A stretch of 64,000 bases of DNA, from positions 1-64,000 of the forward strand of contig CAJTSQ010000009.1 of assembly GCA_910578735.1 (NCBI GenBank), in the 5' to 3' direction. Positions 16,764 through 24,109 of this stretch are shown here, in pieces; positions within the stretch are counted from its first letter, which is position 1; each line of letters begins with the position of its first letter. Made by a program: the position numbers and the translations under genes. Origin of the DNA: an uncultured Oscillospiraceae bacterium. GTDB taxonomy: Bacteria > Bacillota > Clostridia > Oscillospirales > Oscillospiraceae. The notes beneath the pieces were generated by a model, which was not told where the DNA came from, made no database searches, and saw only the letters and a list, made by a program, of their open reading frames with translations.

Positions 16764-17708
16764 TTACTTCCCGCAGAAGTCTTTTGCGACCTCCACGATG
16801 TGGTCCGCCGACAGGCCGAACTGCTTGAGCAGGGCGGCGGCAGGACCGGAGTGGCCGTATTCGTCGTTGACCCCGATCCGGCGGACAGGGGTGGGGCATT
16901 TCTCACTGAGCAGGGCGCACACCGCCTCGCCCAGGCCGCCGATGACGGAGTGCTCCTCGCAGGTGATGACTTTGCCGCACTCCCGGGCGGCTTTCAAAAC
17001 CAACTCCTCGTCCAGGGGCTTGATGGTGCACAGGTTTATCACACGAGCGGAGATCCCCGCCTCCTTCAGGGCCTTGCCGGCCTCCATGGCCTCGTTGACC
17101 ATCAGCCCGTTGGCGATGATGGCCACATCGGACCCATCCTGGAGGACCTCGCCCTTGCCAATCTCGAACTTAAAGGTGGCCTCGTCGTGGAACACAGGGA
17201 CGGCCAGCCGGCCGAAGCGGAGGTAGACAGGGCCCACATACTCATAGGCGGCCTTGACGGCGGCCCTGGCCTCTACATCGTCGGCGGGAGACATGACCAC
17301 CATGCCGGGGATGGAGCGCATCAGGGCAAAGTCCTCGCAGCACTGGTGGGAGGCTCCGTCCTCGCCCACGGAGATGCCCCCGTGGGTGGCTCCGATCTTC
17401 ACGTTGAGGTGGGGGTAGCCGATGGAGTTGCGCACCTGCTCGAAGGCCCGGCCGGCAGCGAACATGGCAAAGCTGGAGGCGAAGGGCACCAGCCCCATGG
17501 TGGAGGCCCCGGCGGCCACGGCGATCATGTTGCCCTCGGCGATGCCGCAGTTGAAGTGGCGCTCCGGGAAAGCCTTTTTGAAGGTGCCCGTCTTGGTGGC
17601 ACCAGCCAGGTCGGCGTCGAAGACGATCAGGTCGTCATGTTCGGCGCCCAGGGCAGCCAACGCATTTCCATAGCTGTCGCGGGTCGCGATTTTCTTCACA
17701 TCTGCCAT
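16764..17708 (-). CDS. Transketolase, C-terminal subunit (pair 1)
   Basis: 314 residues covering the pyrimidine-binding and C-terminal domains of transketolase. The catalytic Glu that activates thiamine diphosphate is in FNCGIAEGNMIAVAAG. The C-terminal domain shows ICTIKP-like LCTIKPLDEELV and ITCEEHSVIGGLGEAVC. It works with the N-terminal subunit directly upstream (1-base gap) to transfer two-carbon ketol units. As the pair lies beside housekeeping genes and has no regulator, it is probably the pentose-phosphate enzyme of this organism, which would need it because split transketolases replace the full-length form in many Clostridia. Confidence 0.9.
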   Translation of the reverse strand: MADVKKIATRDSYGNALAALGAEHDDLIVFDADLAGATKTGTFKKAFPERHFNCGIAEGNMIAVAAGASTMGLVPFASSFAMFAAGRAFEQVRNSIGYPHLNVKIGATHGGISVGEDGASHQCCEDFALMRSIPGMVVMSPADDVEARAAVKAAYEYVGPVYLRFGRLAVPVFHDEATFKFEIGKGEVLQDGSDVAIIANGLMVNEAMEAGKALKEAGISARVINLCTIKPLDEELVLKAARECGKVITCEEHSVIGGLGEAVCALLSEKCPTPVRRIGVNDEYGHSGPAAALLKQFGLSADHIVEVAKDFCGK

Positions 17709-17709
17709 C

Positions 17710-18555
17710 TTACATCGCCTCCACTTCTGCCAGCTGGGCCTTTAGCTCAGTCATGGCCTTCTCATACTCCTCATCGTTGGGGGCCTTGCCGTGCCAGCCG
17801 GCCTGGTTCTCCATAAAGCTGACTCCCTTGCCCTTGGTGGTCTTCATCACAATGGCGGTGGGGACACCCTTGGCCGCCTTGGCCTTTTCAAAGGCGGCCT
17901 CGATCTGGTCGAAGTCGTGGCCGTCGATCTCTACCACGTTCCAGCCGAAGGCTTTCAGCTTCTCCGGGATGGGATAGGGGCTCATGACCTTGTCGATGGG
18001 GCCGTCGATTTGCAGTCCGTTGTTGTCAACGACAGCGCACAGGTTGTCCAGTCCGTAGTGATGGGCCAGCATAAACGCCTCCCAAACCTGGCCCTCCTGA
18101 ATTTCGCCGTCGCCCAGCAGGGCATACACCCGGCAGTTCTTGCCGGCGTGCCTGGCGGCCAGGGCCATACCGGCGGCAGCGGAGATGCCCTGCCCCAGGG
18201 AACCGGTGGACATGTCCACGCCGGGGACGGTGTTCATGTTGGGGTGGCCCTGGAGGTAGCTGTCGATGTGGCGCAGGGTGGGCAGGTCCTCCACCGGGAA
18301 GAAGCCCCGGTTGGCCAGAGCGGCGTACAGGCCGGGGGCGGTGTGGCCCTTGGACAGGACAAACCGGTCCCGCTCCTCCCACTTGGGGTTCTTGGGGTCG
18401 ACGTTCATCTCTTTAAAATAAAGGTAGGTAAAAACATCGGCGGCGGACAGGCTGCCGCCGGGGTGGCCGGCCTTGGCCCCATGGGTCCCCTCGATGACGC
18501 CCATGCGCACCTTGCAGGCCGTGGCCATCAGCTGCTTTTTTTCACTGGCTGTCAT
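17710..18555 (-). CDS. Transketolase, N-terminal subunit (pair 1)
   Basis: 281 residues forming the diphosphate-binding domain. Motifs are HGAKAGHPGGSLSAADV (substrate and cofactor contacts), RFVLSKGHTAPGLYAAL, PGVDMSTGSLGQG and the thiamine-diphosphate motif GDGEIQEGQVWEAF to VVDNNGLQ. It lacks the second half of a full transketolase, which is supplied by the next gene. The ATG has GGAG upstream (CTCTCC on the plus strand near 18560). The 540-base gap before it holds the toxin-antitoxin candidate described separately. Confidence 0.9.
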   Translation of the reverse strand: MTASEKKQLMATACKVRMGVIEGTHGAKAGHPGGSLSAADVFTYLYFKEMNVDPKNPKWEERDRFVLSKGHTAPGLYAALANRGFFPVEDLPTLRHIDSYLQGHPNMNTVPGVDMSTGSLGQGISAAAGMALAARHAGKNCRVYALLGDGEIQEGQVWEAFMLAHHYGLDNLCAVVDNNGLQIDGPIDKVMSPYPIPEKLKAFGWNVVEIDGHDFDQIEAAFEKAKAAKGVPTAIVMKTTKGKGVSFMENQAGWHGKAPNDEEYEKAMTELKAQLAEVEAM

Positions 18556-18673
18556 ATATGCTCTCCTTCTATGTGAAAATTTTCTGGTATTGCTACCCTT
18601 TATTATAAATCAGCCGCCTGGAAAAAACAAGTCAAAATGGCCGGCTTTTAGGCGGATATATCATGAAATAACA

Positions 18674-18693
18674 GGCCGGTTTCCCGGCCCGCC
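18674..18693. repeat. 20-bp direct repeat containing a terminator hairpin, copy 1
   Basis: GGCCGGTTTCCCGGCCCGCC, identical to 19068-19087. On the minus strand the hairpin is followed by TGTTATTT, so it can end the toxin mRNA. Confidence 0.7.
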
Positions 18694-18713
18694 TATACTG
18701 ATTTAAATGGATG

Positions 18714-18742
18714 TTGACAACCAGACAGGCGAAGATTATAAT
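18714..18742 (+). promoter_or_regulatory. Perfect-consensus promoter for the antisense RNA
   Basis: TTGACA (18714-18719), exactly 17 bases, TATAAT (18737-18742). The only thing downstream on this strand is the short RNA that overlaps the 3' end of the toxin gene. Confidence 0.8.
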
Positions 18743-18748
18743 GGAATA

Positions 18749-18838
18749 TAGAAAGGGCGCTGCCAAGACACGGTCAGCCCTTAAAGTTGACGAAAGTGAT
18801 CGCCGTACTTGTCAGGGTGCCGGCGGTCACTTCTTTTT
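18749..18838 (+). ncRNA. Candidate antitoxin RNA, antisense to the toxin mRNA 3' end
   Basis: Predicted RNA of about 90 bases, from the expected start 7 bases after TATAAT to an intrinsic terminator. AAGTGATCGCCG (18794-18805) pairs along its whole length with CGGCGGTCACTT (18821-18832), with one G-T pair, followed by CTTTTT. It contains no convincing ORF and its last 12 bases cover the toxin stop codon on the other strand. Pairing with the toxin mRNA 3' part would silence it, as in known type I systems. The RNA is inferred, not observed. Confidence 0.6.
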
Positions 18839-18907
18839 GCCCTGGATAAACAGGCTGCAAATACCAATGATGACCAAACAAAGCTGCAACACTTCGGATG
18901 TACTCAT
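18827..18907 (-). CDS. Putative holin-like type I toxin peptide
   Basis: A 26-codon gene. The peptide starts MSTSEVLQLCLVIIG, continues ICSLFIQG and ends KKK: one membrane-spanning helix with a positive tail. This is the layout of the small holin-like toxin family common in Clostridia. AGGGGGG lies 8 bases before the ATG. The stop codon is inside the terminator stem of the opposing RNA. Overproduced peptides of this family insert in the membrane; in the chromosome they are held down by antisense RNA. Recognition rests on motif, size and locus structure together, as the peptide is very short. Confidence 0.65.
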   Translation of the reverse strand: MSTSEVLQLCLVIIGICSLFIQGKKK

Positions 18908-18933
18908 CAGGCAGCCCCCCCTTTCCGAAGATC

Positions 18934-18955
18934 AGAGGGCAAGGAGCTGCCCTCT
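18934..18955 (-). promoter_or_regulatory. Hairpin in the toxin mRNA leader
   Basis: AGAGGGCA (18934-18941) pairs perfectly with TGCCCTCT (18948-18955). It lies 27-48 bases before the toxin ATG and could limit translation, as leader structures do in type I toxin mRNAs. Confidence 0.5.
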
Positions 18956-19014
18956 GTCACGAGGGCTGACCGCTGCTGTTTGGCAGCGCTGAAAGATGAT
19001 TCTTTCCGATTTTC

Positions 19015-19043
19015 AGAATAACATATTACAGCAGATTATTCAA
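19015..19043 (-). promoter_or_regulatory. Promoter of the toxin mRNA
   Basis: On the minus strand TTGAAT (19043-19038), a 17-base spacer, and TATTCT (19020-19015). It gives a leader of about 100 bases before the toxin ATG. Confidence 0.5.
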
Positions 19044-19067
19044 GCGTTTATGGAGAGCAAAACAGCG

Positions 19068-19087
19068 GGCCGGTTTCCCGGCCCGCC
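19068..19087. repeat. 20-bp direct repeat containing a terminator hairpin, copy 2
   Basis: Identical to 18674-18693, with a longer stem here (GCGGGCCGG / CCGGCCCGC, 19065-19086). It lies 8 bases after the stop of the anti-sigma-like gene (minus strand) and is followed by TGTTTTG, so it is that operon's terminator. Confidence 0.75.
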
Positions 19088-19094
19088 GCGCGCT

Positions 19095-19778
19095 TTATTT
19101 CTCCGCCTCACATTTATCGGTCGTGGTTACATGCGTGCTGGTCACAACCTCTGCGTCTGCAATACCTTCTGAAACATCCACAGATCTGTCTTTAAAAATG
19201 TCGCCGTTGAAGAATATGCCGCCCAGGGCATCGTCCACGGTCTCGCTGGTGACGGTCTCGCTGCCAAGCCTGTGATAGCTGCCGTCAGCCTTTACGATGC
19301 CCACTTCCTTCACCAGTGTCCACTGGTCGATGGTGCCGTCCACAGTGATGGTGATTCTGGTATCCTCGGTAAAGTCCTCAAAGACATAGTGCTGGTCCTG
19401 GGCCAGGGCGTCGGTGATGTCGGCCGCGTCCTCGCCGTTGACCACCAGGATAGCCTTACCCTCCCGATTCTCCACCATAGCGTCGGGGGACTCCACCATA
19501 GAGAACGTCTCGCCGTCCTCGGTGGTCACATCGGAGCGGTAGCGGTCCACCCGGACAACCGTGCCGATGTTAATCAGGAAGGACTCAAAGCCCTCCGGGT
19601 CGGCGGCGGCCACGCTGACCACCATCATAGCCATAGCGGCGGCGCAGATCAGGGCGGTGCGCAGGGGGCGTAATTTCTTCTTATTCGTCTTCTCAGTCAT
19701 GGTAATAATCTCCTCAATTTTATCCTCGGGAGCTCTCAGCTCCCGGCACACTTCATAGTATTGTTTCGGGTCAAACAT
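19095..19778 (-). CDS. Putative anti-sigma factor, single-pass membrane protein
   Basis: 227 residues: a cytoplasmic N-terminus of about 40 residues (DPKQYYEVCRELRAPEDKIE), one membrane helix (ALICAAAMAMMVVSVAAA) and an extracytoplasmic domain rich in Asp, Thr and Val. It overlaps the ECF sigma gene upstream by 8 bases, so translation is coupled. That arrangement and topology are typical of anti-sigma factors that hold the sigma at the membrane until an envelope signal arrives. No zinc-binding HxxxCxxC motif is visible. The role is inferred from position and topology. Confidence 0.65.
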   Translation of the reverse strand: MFDPKQYYEVCRELRAPEDKIEEIITMTEKTNKKKLRPLRTALICAAAMAMMVVSVAAADPEGFESFLINIGTVVRVDRYRSDVTTEDGETFSMVESPDAMVENREGKAILVVNGEDAADITDALAQDQHYVFEDFTEDTRITITVDGTIDQWTLVKEVGIVKADGSYHRLGSETVTSETVDDALGGIFFNGDIFKDRSVDVSEGIADAEVVTSTHVTTTDKCEAEK

Positions 19779-20268
19779 AGACAGATTCCTCCCTTTCTTC
19801 CTCCTGGGACAGTTCTTTCCGCAGCCGGGCCCGGGCCCGGAGCAGCCAGGTCTGCACGGTGGACACGTTGGCCTTCATGGCGGCAGCGGTCTCTGCCACA
19901 GACAGCCCCTCGTAGTAGTAGAGATACACAGCCAAGCGGTACTTGGGCTCCAGGGCCATCACCGCCTCCAGCACCTCGGCCTTGGCCGGGTCCTCCGGGG
20001 CGACGGTCTCCCGCCACTCCTCCAAGGGAACAGAGGTCCGCCTCCAGAAGGAACGCAGCACGCGCCGGCTCTCGTTCACCGCCACCCGCAAAATCCAGTG
20101 CTTCATGTGCTCCTCGCTCTCAAATTCCTTTTTGTACTCGTACAGCTTCAGAAGCACCGTCTGCATTACATCCTCGGCGTCGTGCGGGCTGCCCAGCGCA
20201 TGGTACGCCACTCGATAGATGGTGTCGCCCCAGGTCCGGGCCGCCCGGGCGAATACCTCGTCCGTCAC
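19771..20268 (-). CDS. ECF RNA polymerase sigma factor
   Basis: 165 residues. Region 2 spans roughly 10-75 (DTIYRVAYHALGSPHDAEDV for core binding, then HMKHWILRVAVNESRR). Region 4 is at about 105-155 (KYRLAVYLYYYEGLSVAETA, then VSTVQTWLLRARARLRKEL, a helix-turn-helix for the -35 element). The linker is short and no extra C-terminal domain is present. It is a sigma-70 family group 4 member controlling an unknown envelope or stress regulon, and is coupled to the membrane protein gene that follows. The giant surface-protein genes next door are possible but unproven targets. Confidence 0.85.
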   Translation of the reverse strand: MTDEVFARAARTWGDTIYRVAYHALGSPHDAEDVMQTVLLKLYEYKKEFESEEHMKHWILRVAVNESRRVLRSFWRRTSVPLEEWRETVAPEDPAKAEVLEAVMALEPKYRLAVYLYYYEGLSVAETAAAMKANVSTVQTWLLRARARLRKELSQEEEREESVYV

Positions 20269-20433
20269 AGCCGCTCACCTCCTTGGAAATCTGTTCTTGA
20301 AAGGCCTTTCACTAGTAATATCCATAAGCGCAGGATAAAATCTCAGGCGCTAGAAAATTTTTCTTATCCTATTTCTCGATAAAATCATTTAAGGGATTTT
20401 TCCTATTCTGACAGCACGCAAAACCCAAAAAAT

Positions 20434-20467
20434 GCCCACCACCTTTTTCAGCAAGAAGGTGGTGGGC
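20434..20467 (-). terminator. Terminator of the surface-protein genes
   Basis: A 12-bp perfect stem (GCCCACCACCTT / AAGGTGGTGGGC) followed on the minus strand by ATTTTTTGGG, 37 bases after the stop at 20505. Confidence 0.85.
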
Positions 20468-20504
20468 TTGTTCTTGGGGCGCAAGTGCGGGGATTTTTCG
20501 TGGC

Positions 20505-23500
20505 TTAGTAGGTCAATACCCGGTGGAGAATCTGGGCCATATCCACACGGGTGAGAGCCCCATTGGGGGCCAGCTGGCCGTTGGAGAGGGGCAGGTATCC
20601 CCTCTGGACTGCATAGGACATGGCGCCCTTGGCGTAGCCGCCCACCGAGCCGCCGTCGCTGTAGCTGTTCAGAACACTGGCGTAGCCGTCGTTGGCGCTC
20701 CAGCCGATGGCCCGGGCGGCCCGCTGGACGATACAGATGGCGTCCTGCCGGGTGATGGGAGCCGTGGGGAGATAGGCGTTGTTGCCCACCCCGCTGACGA
20801 TGCCCATCGAGGCCAGAGTGTTTACCGCCTGGGCGTAGTAGACGTTGGAGGGCACGTCATTGAACCGCCCGGAGGAGGAAGATGGGGTAAGCCCAAAGGC
20901 CCGGTAGATCATCACGGCAAAGTCCCCCCGGGAGATGGGCAGGGCCGGGCCGTACTGGGTGCTGGAGATGCCGCTGGTAACCCCGTTGTCATAGAGGAAG
21001 GCCACCGCCGCCCGCTCCGCGTTGCTATAGGCGTTCATGTCGGTGAAGCGGGAGGAGTAGACGGGGGAAACGGTGATGATTACCTCACCCTCAAAGGTAG
21101 AGCCGTTGGAGTTAGTACCGGTGTAGGGGAGGGTAACAGTGCCGCTGTAGCCCGCCCGGGGGACAAAGGTCAGGTCGGAGATGAGGTTGCTGCCGCTGGT
21201 GCGGTAGATGGAACTGGTGCTGGCCTGACGGTCGTAGCTGGTGGGGCTGGAGTAGCGGTAGTAGAGGTAGCCCACAGTGGAGGAGGGCATGGAGCCGAAC
21301 TGGATGGAACTCAGGGTGGAGCCGCTGCGGCCAAAGTCGCTGGAGCGGAAGTTGACCGGGGCGGTCTGGGTGGTGTAGCGCACGGTGTTCTCCGCGCCGG
21401 GGCGCTCCACATCGATCTCTACAGTGCCGGTGAACTCCTCGTTGCTGGTGGTGGTGCGGGCGGTAAAGTCCAGATACACAGTGCCCGAGTAGCCGCTGGC
21501 GGGGATAAAGGCCACCCGGTCCAGGTCGCTGGCGCTGATGGAGGTGTTGCTGGAGGTAATCCGGGTGCCCTTGCTGGAGCTGGAGCGGTAGTTGCGGTAG
21601 AGGTCGCCCTGGCTGCTGCCGGGGAGGCTGAAGCGGACTGTGCTGACGTTCCGTCCGTACTCCCATTGGGCCAGGTCGTCAAAGTCCTCCCGGTCGAAGA
21701 TGACGGCGGAGCGGCTGTCGGTGGAGTAACTGATATTGCCGCTGCTGGAGCTTCCGCTGCTGTTGCCTCCGGAGGAGCCGGTAGTGGTGACGGTGACTAC
21801 GCCGTCAAAGCTCTCGCCGCTGGTGGCGGTGCCTGTGAAGGGGATATCCACCGCGCCGGAGAAGCTGTTGCTGGCCCGGAAGGACAGGTTGTCAATCCGG
21901 GGGGTGGTGGCCCCGCGGTAGTAGGACCGGCCGGTGGCGGCGCTCTGGCTTCCGTAGCGCAGGGTCCCGTCCGCGCTGTTGGGCAGGCTCTGGAACTGGA
22001 TGTAGTCCAGAGGGCTGTTGGTCAGGTCACGGCAGAGCTGGTTGAAGTTGCTGTCGTCAAAGCTGACCGTTTTGCCGGGGGAGCAGGTATACTCAATGGT
22101 GCCGGAGCCCTGTCCGCCCCGGACGTTGACCTCCACGTTGCCAGCGAAGCGGGTGCCGTCCACGGTGCGGCCGGTGAAGGGGATGCGGATGATGCCCACA
22201 AAGTCCGCCGCGGGGACAAAGGCCAGGCGGTCGATACGGGGATTGCGGGCGCCGTAGTAGTAAGTGGTGCCGGCGAGGGCGGCAGTGCCGGGATTGCTGG
22301 CGGAGCGGTATTCATAATACAGGGTGCCCTGGCTGGCGGAGGGCAGGGAGTCAAACTGGATGAAGCTGAGATTCTGGGTGGTATCCAGCATATCCTTGCA
22401 GTAGTTGTTGAAGTCCACGTCGTCGAAGCGGGCCACGCCGCCCTTGGATATCTCATAGGACAGCCCGCCGATGCTGCTGGCGGAGTCCTTCCCTACAGTA
22501 ACCAGCACCTGGCCGGTGTAGGACTTGCCGGAGGAGCCCCGGGGGAAGCCGGTATAGTAAATGGTGACGGTCCCCTCGAAGCCGGGGGCGGGAACGAACC
22601 AGATGTCGTCCAGGTTCCTGGTGCTGTAGCGGGTGTTGAGGGTGACGCGGCTGCCGTAGTTGCCCTCGCCGGTGTAGTTGCTGTAAAGGGTGCCCTGGCG
22701 CTCGTTGGGCAGGGAGAAGGTGACATAGTCCAGATTGGCCCCCATCCGCTCCCGGCATACCGCGCCGAACTCGTTGGCATCAAACTTGACGGCGGTGTTG
22801 TATTTAGTGGTGTAGGTGATGGCGTTGGTGTTGCCCACGCCGCCGATGGCGGAGGTAACGGTGAGGTTGATGGTGCAGGAATAGGTATTGCCGCCCTCGG
22901 TAAAGGCGGTGTAGGAGATGGTCACATTGCCGCCGGTGAAGTCGGGCTTGGGGACAAAGGTGATGTCCTTCAAGGCGCGCTGTCCGGGGCCGGGATTGCG
23001 GTAGTAGTTGTCCACCTGGGCCACGCCCCAGCCAGGCTCGGCCTCGGAATTATAGTTATAATACAGGGTGCCCTCCTTAGTGGAGGAGACCAGCAGCCCG
23101 GTGACATAGGTCAGCTTGCCGGCCAGCTGGGTGGTAAAGTATTGGTTCAGGTCGGTGAAGGGCAGTGTCTCGTTGGTGGTCAGAGAGATGGTGCCCGTCT
23201 CCGGAATGCGGGTGCTGGCGTCTGGGACCACCTTGACGGTGAAGGTAGTGCGGTAGGCGCCGTTGTTGGCCCGGGCCTCGATGGTGGCCTCGCCCACGCG
23301 GCGGCCAATAAGGGTGGTACCGTTGATTTCCGCCACGTAGGTGTTTTGGGAGGTGTAGGTCACGCTATAGGGGCTGACGTCGCCGAAACACTCCACCGCG
23401 CCGTCCAGGGAGATCTCCTTGTTCTCCTCCACGGTCATGGGGTCCTCCTTGGCTGTCATGCCGGCAACGATAACCTTCACCGTATCGGAAAGGGAGCTGG

Positions 23501-24032
23501 AGCCCTCTACTGAGGCGGTGATGGTGGTCTCGCCGGCCTTGAGGGCGGTGACCAGGCCCAGGTAGCTCACTGAGGCCACGGAGGGGTCGCTGGATTCCCA
23601 GCGCACGGTCTGGCCCGCCGGAACGGTGATGGCCTTCAGCTGGGTGGACAGCCCCCGGGAGGTGACCACGTCGGTGTCACGGTCGATGGTGATGGAGGGG
23701 GTGGGTTCCGGGACGGTGACGGTGCAGGTGTAGTCCACATTGTCATAGGTTGCCATCACGGTGGAGGTGCCTGCGGCAACGGCGGTCACCTGGCCGGAGC
23801 TGTCAACTTGGGCGGCGTTTCCGGTGATGGTCCAGGCAATGTCCTTGTTCGGAATCCTGTCACTGCCCTGGTTCAAGGTGAGGGTCGCTTTTTTACCGAT
23901 TTCCAGTGTGAGGGTGGACTGGCTGATGGTAATGGGGTCGCCCGCAGCCGCCAGCGCCGCCGGGGCCAGAGAAAAACATAACACAAAAGCCAGGAACAGG
24001 GACAGCCAGCGGCGTCCAGAAGTTGTTTTCAT
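20505..24032 (-). CDS. Giant secreted surface protein: Ig-like domains, tandem repeats, C-terminal SLH domains
   Basis: 1175 residues. The signal peptide (WLSLFLAFVLCFSLAPAALA) is followed by two Big_2-like Ig domains (about 30-190; VASVSYLGLVTALKAGETTI) and a third diverged one to about 270. About six copies of a repeat of roughly 105-115 residues come next (about 280-960). The repeat signature is LDYIQFQSLP, then GTLYYEYRS, then LAFVPAADFVGIIRIPFTG. Three SLH domains at the C-terminus (FTDMNAYSNAERAAVAFLYD; FNDVPSNVYYAQAVNTLASM; SYSDGGSVGGYAKGAMSYAV) should anchor it to cell-wall polymers. It follows another SLH protein gene with a 77-base gap. Role: surface layer or adhesion, by architecture only. 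Confidence 0.85.
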   Translation of the reverse strand: MKTTSGRRWLSLFLAFVLCFSLAPAALAAAGDPITISQSTLTLEIGKKATLTLNQGSDRIPNKDIAWTITGNAAQVDSSGQVTAVAAGTSTVMATYDNVDYTCTVTVPEPTPSITIDRDTDVVTSRGLSTQLKAITVPAGQTVRWESSDPSVASVSYLGLVTALKAGETTITASVEGSSSLSDTVKVIVAGMTAKEDPMTVEENKEISLDGAVECFGDVSPYSVTYTSQNTYVAEINGTTLIGRRVGEATIEARANNGAYRTTFTVKVVPDASTRIPETGTISLTTNETLPFTDLNQYFTTQLAGKLTYVTGLLVSSTKEGTLYYNYNSEAEPGWGVAQVDNYYRNPGPGQRALKDITFVPKPDFTGGNVTISYTAFTEGGNTYSCTINLTVTSAIGGVGNTNAITYTTKYNTAVKFDANEFGAVCRERMGANLDYVTFSLPNERQGTLYSNYTGEGNYGSRVTLNTRYSTRNLDDIWFVPAPGFEGTVTIYYTGFPRGSSGKSYTGQVLVTVGKDSASSIGGLSYEISKGGVARFDDVDFNNYCKDMLDTTQNLSFIQFDSLPSASQGTLYYEYRSASNPGTAALAGTTYYYGARNPRIDRLAFVPAADFVGIIRIPFTGRTVDGTRFAGNVEVNVRGGQGSGTIEYTCSPGKTVSFDDSNFNQLCRDLTNSPLDYIQFQSLPNSADGTLRYGSQSAATGRSYYRGATTPRIDNLSFRASNSFSGAVDIPFTGTATSGESFDGVVTVTTTGSSGGNSSGSSSSGNISYSTDSRSAVIFDREDFDDLAQWEYGRNVSTVRFSLPGSSQGDLYRNYRSSSSKGTRITSSNTSISASDLDRVAFIPASGYSGTVYLDFTARTTTSNEEFTGTVEIDVERPGAENTVRYTTQTAPVNFRSSDFGRSGSTLSSIQFGSMPSSTVGYLYYRYSSPTSYDRQASTSSIYRTSGSNLISDLTFVPRAGYSGTVTLPYTGTNSNGSTFEGEVIITVSPVYSSRFTDMNAYSNAERAAVAFLYDNGVTSGISSTQYGPALPISRGDFAVMIYRAFGLTPSSSSGRFNDVPSNVYYAQAVNTLASMGIVSGVGNNAYLPTAPITRQDAICIVQRAARAIGWSANDGYASVLNSYSDGGSVGGYAKGAMSYAVQRGYLPLSNGQLAPNGALTRVDMAQILHRVLTY

Positions 24033-24073
24033 AGAAAATCCTCCTTGTTGGGTCAGGATTTGGAAATGGGGAG

Positions 24074-24100
24074 GCGGGAGCGGGTCAAACCCGCTCCCGC
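24074..24100 (-). other. Strong hairpin between the two surface-protein genes
   Basis: GCGGGAGCGGGT (24074-24085) and ACCCGCTCCCGC (24089-24100), perfect 12-bp stem, loop CAA. No T-tract follows on the minus strand, so it more likely limits read-through or protects mRNA ends than terminates fully. Confidence 0.55.
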
Positions 24101-24109
24101 TGGGGTAAT

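Noticed and set aside
16764..18555. 1-deoxyxylulose-5-phosphate synthase for the first thiamine-diphosphate pair
   Set aside because: The split into N- and C-terminal subunits with HPGGSLSAADV, SKGHTAPGLYAAL and AEGN motifs is that of transketolase; DXS is a single long chain.
20523..23513. 996-codon plus-strand open frame opposite the surface-protein gene
   Set aside because: It is the antisense frame of a GC-rich, repetitive gene; composition is Gly/Ala/Val-rich without domains, and the minus-strand protein has a signal peptide, Ig and SLH domains.
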